Source: SHYR01 sp036013055 (GTDB lineage Bacteria; Chloroflexota; Dehalococcoidia; UBA2979). Taken from it: a stretch of 64,000 nt of DNA. The translations under genes and the position numbers were made by a program. Below, in pieces: positions 62,829 to 64,000 of this stretch; position 1 is the first letter of the stretch; every line of letters starts with the position of its first letter. Below the pieces are notes generated by a model. It saw nothing but the letters and a program-made list of their open reading frames with translations. It was not told where the DNA came from and ran no database searches. The stretch spans positions 233,345-297,344 of the forward strand of contig DASCQM010000002.1 in NCBI GenBank assembly GCA_036013055.1, in the 5' to 3' direction.

Positions 62829-63080
62829 TCAATCAGATGATCTCTGCGGCTCCATCAGAGCGGGTTCCTCGCGACCCCTGACAGGTGACCAAGTTCCGCA
62901 GCCCGAAGACACGAGGACGGCGTAGTCGCCGGGAACGCTGAGGATGCCCGAGAATTCGGTACTCTCGTATCCGCGGTCCGGTGACCTGCAGAGCCGCACG
63001 ATACATTTGCTGTCGGCGGAGGCGCGGCAGGTTCCGCGACCGCTCTCGGAAACTGTGCGTCGTTTTGCGGAGTAGTTCAT
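62829..63080 (-). CDS. Small ORF with C-terminal GCGTWSPV motif
   Basis: An 83-codon minus-strand frame containing TCRASADSKC, GILSVPGDYAVLV and SSGCGTWSPVRG. The same NCGTWSP end occurs in the partial gene at the right window edge, and the GCGTW-P ending is common in secreted or lipoprotein-type actinobacterial-like proteins. There is no ribosome site, no signal peptide, and its start overlaps that of the plus-strand gene at 63079. It may be a decayed C-terminal fragment. Confidence 0.35.
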   Translation of the reverse strand: MNYSAKRRTVSESGRGTCRASADSKCIVRLCRSPDRGYESTEFSGILSVPGDYAVLVSSGCGTWSPVRGREEPALMEPQRSSD

Positions 63081-63756
63081 GACCAACGAAGGCCAGCCGA
63101 GCTTGGCGCAATTGTTCCTTATCGGAGTCGAGGCTGCGGTGCCGAGAAAGCGACTCTTCGGCGGCGACTACTATGAGTTCGGCATAGTCGCGATGCTCGC
63201 GACCCATGTCTTCGAGCGTGGAGTAATGCTCGGGATGGCCCGGGCAGACTACGGGCGGGCACTCGCAGCTCTCGTTCTCCCCGCCGAGCAGGTGGAACGG
63301 TTCTTCCAGTTTGCGGCCTCCTCGATTGCCGAGCGGCAGCGAGCGATCGGCGACGAGCAGGTCGGGCTGTCTGCCCTCTTCACCCGGACAGAATTTCCGG
63401 AGTTGCTGGGGCTCGAAGGCGTGAGCCTTTCGATCCATGATCCCACGGCGTTCGAGAGATTGACGAAGAAGAAGGTCCGAGCCGATGAGACAATCAGCTG
63501 GCAGTGGTCGCGCTACTTCGCCGAAGGACTAGCGTTTGGTGCACTGTTCCCTGAAGAAGTGCGAGACATGCTCGCTCGCGAGCGGCAAGATCCACCGGGT
63601 CTCGATGGCACTGACGAGGGTCATGACTTTCTCGGGGTCGACATCTCCGGCCCCCACGTTTCCGACCTCGATCTGGAGGTCGAGCACGTCGTTGAGACTA
63701 CGCGACAGTTTGTCGAGGCTTACGCTCCAGACCTATCGTCTTCGTTAGGCTGGTAG
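63079..63756 (+). CDS. Hypothetical protein (225 aa)
   Basis: A soluble 225-residue protein starting at ATG seven bases after GGAG. It is helix-rich: YYEFGIVAMLATHVFERGVM, AERQRAIGDEQVGLSALF, ISWQWSRYFAEGLAFGALFP. An internal histidine/aspartate-rich stretch (DEGHDFLGVDISGPHVSDLD) precedes the C-terminus. No family recognised. It lies in the accessory tail of the window. Confidence 0.6.
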   Translation: MTNEGQPSLAQLFLIGVEAAVPRKRLFGGDYYEFGIVAMLATHVFERGVMLGMARADYGRALAALVLPAEQVERFFQFAASSIAERQRAIGDEQVGLSALFTRTEFPELLGLEGVSLSIHDPTAFERLTKKKVRADETISWQWSRYFAEGLAFGALFPEEVRDMLARERQDPPGLDGTDEGHDFLGVDISGPHVSDLDLEVEHVVETTRQFVEAYAPDLSSSLGW

Positions 63757-63824
63757 GCGTGGGGGCGGTCCGATGCTTTTACGGGTCTCCGCCAAGGCCC
63801 CTCATCCGCTCCGGGGCGGTGGGT

Positions 63825-64000
63825 CTAGTTCGCCAGCGGTGACCAGGTGCCGCAGTTGTTTGACCTGAACACTGCTGCGCTCGCCTCGATCGTGATGATG
63901 AACTCGCCGTTGCCGTAAGCAACACTGTCCGACCCGGTCTGATTCGCGCCCTGGTACGTCGACGCGGAGCAGAATCCGCCGCCCGAGTTCCGGTAGGACC
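63825..64000 (-). CDS. C-terminal end of a secreted-type protein, cut by the window edge
   Basis: The minus-strand frame entering from the right edge reads GGGFCSASTYQGANQTGSD, GNGEFIITIEASAAVFRS and NNCGTWSPLAN before its TAG. The beta-rich repeat followed by a Cys-Gly-Thr-Trp end resembles C-terminal domains of exported actinobacterial-like lipoproteins; the two cysteines probably form a disulfide. The N-terminal part is outside the window. Confidence 0.6.
   Translation of the reverse strand, partial: SYRNSGGGFCSASTYQGANQTGSDSVAYGNGEFIITIEASAAVFRSNNCGTWSPLAN

Noticed and set aside
62833..63438. A 201-codon minus-strand frame overlapping the hypothetical gene at 63079
   Set aside because: No ribosome site and no recognisable features. 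It overlaps the better-supported plus-strand ORF, and the GCGTWSP sequence is in a different frame.

Overview
The window is high-GC, gene-dense chromosomal DNA from a bacterium. The best guess is a Chloroflexota lineage of the Dehalococcoidia/SAR202 or Thermomicrobia kind. This is inferred from a Chloroflexus-type mesaconyl-CoA hydratase, many family III CoA-transferases, a siroheme-decarboxylase/HemQ haem cluster and a Bacillus-type SOS box. No rRNA, tRNA, CRISPR array or insertion sequence was recognised. Genes are mostly in short co-directional operons with ATGA or GTGA overlaps.

Layout. 1-8.4 kb: catabolic genes (mesaconyl-CoA hydratase, cytochrome P450, short-chain dehydrogenase, alpha/beta hydrolase, two CaiB-type CoA-transferases, a PAP2-type membrane protein). 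8.5-15.4 kb: thioredoxin-TPR protein, an asparagine synthase / CDP-alcohol transferase / hydrolase operon, universal stress protein, thioesterase and a lone PEP-synthase ATP-binding domain. 15.5-17.1 kb: an MFS transporter and a selD gene that run head-on into each other, both lacking their 3' ends. 17.2-20.7 kb: a double-length CoA-transferase and a DUF1786 protein. 20.8-24.5 kb: assimilatory sulfate reduction (cysH, cysC, DUF2061, ferredoxin-type sulfite reductase) with a clear promoter and a palindromic operator candidate. 24.6-35 kb: mixed metabolism, including a cyclase fused to a degenerate hydrolase, a YcaQ-type glycosylase, pyrE, lepB and a class II aldolase. 35-41.5 kb: two SIMPL lipoproteins, dcd and a full riboflavin operon ribD-ribE-ribBA-ribH.

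41.6-44 kb is a regulatory hotspot. A gene very like the CTP:inositol-1-phosphate cytidylyltransferase of di-myo-inositol-phosphate osmolyte synthesis lies behind a convincing c-di-AMP (ydaO-type) riboswitch. Divergently, DNA polymerase IV lies behind a LexA box and seems to start at an ACG codon. A partner-like CDP-alcohol transferase sits 30 kb away at 10.2 kb. Next come two chemoreceptors, one with a globin sensor and one with a PilJ-type sensor.

48.9-60.3 kb is an eleven-gene tetrapyrrole operon: aldo/keto reductase, HemQ-like chlorite-dismutase-family protein, fused siroheme decarboxylase (AhbA/AhbB type), a DNA-binding regulator, precorrin-2 dehydrogenase/ferrochelatase, hemA, hemC, cobA-hemD fusion, hemB, a HAD hydrolase and hemL. 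It encodes glutamyl-tRNA to siroheme and then appears to branch to haem by a mixed route: siroheme decarboxylation plus oxidative HemQ decarboxylation. hemE, a ferrochelatase for the classical route, AhbC and AhbD are not in the window. dnaN follows. The last 2.4 kb is accessory: a frameshifted unknown gene, an unknown ORF and two small Cys/Trp-motif secreted-type sequences, one cut by the window edge.
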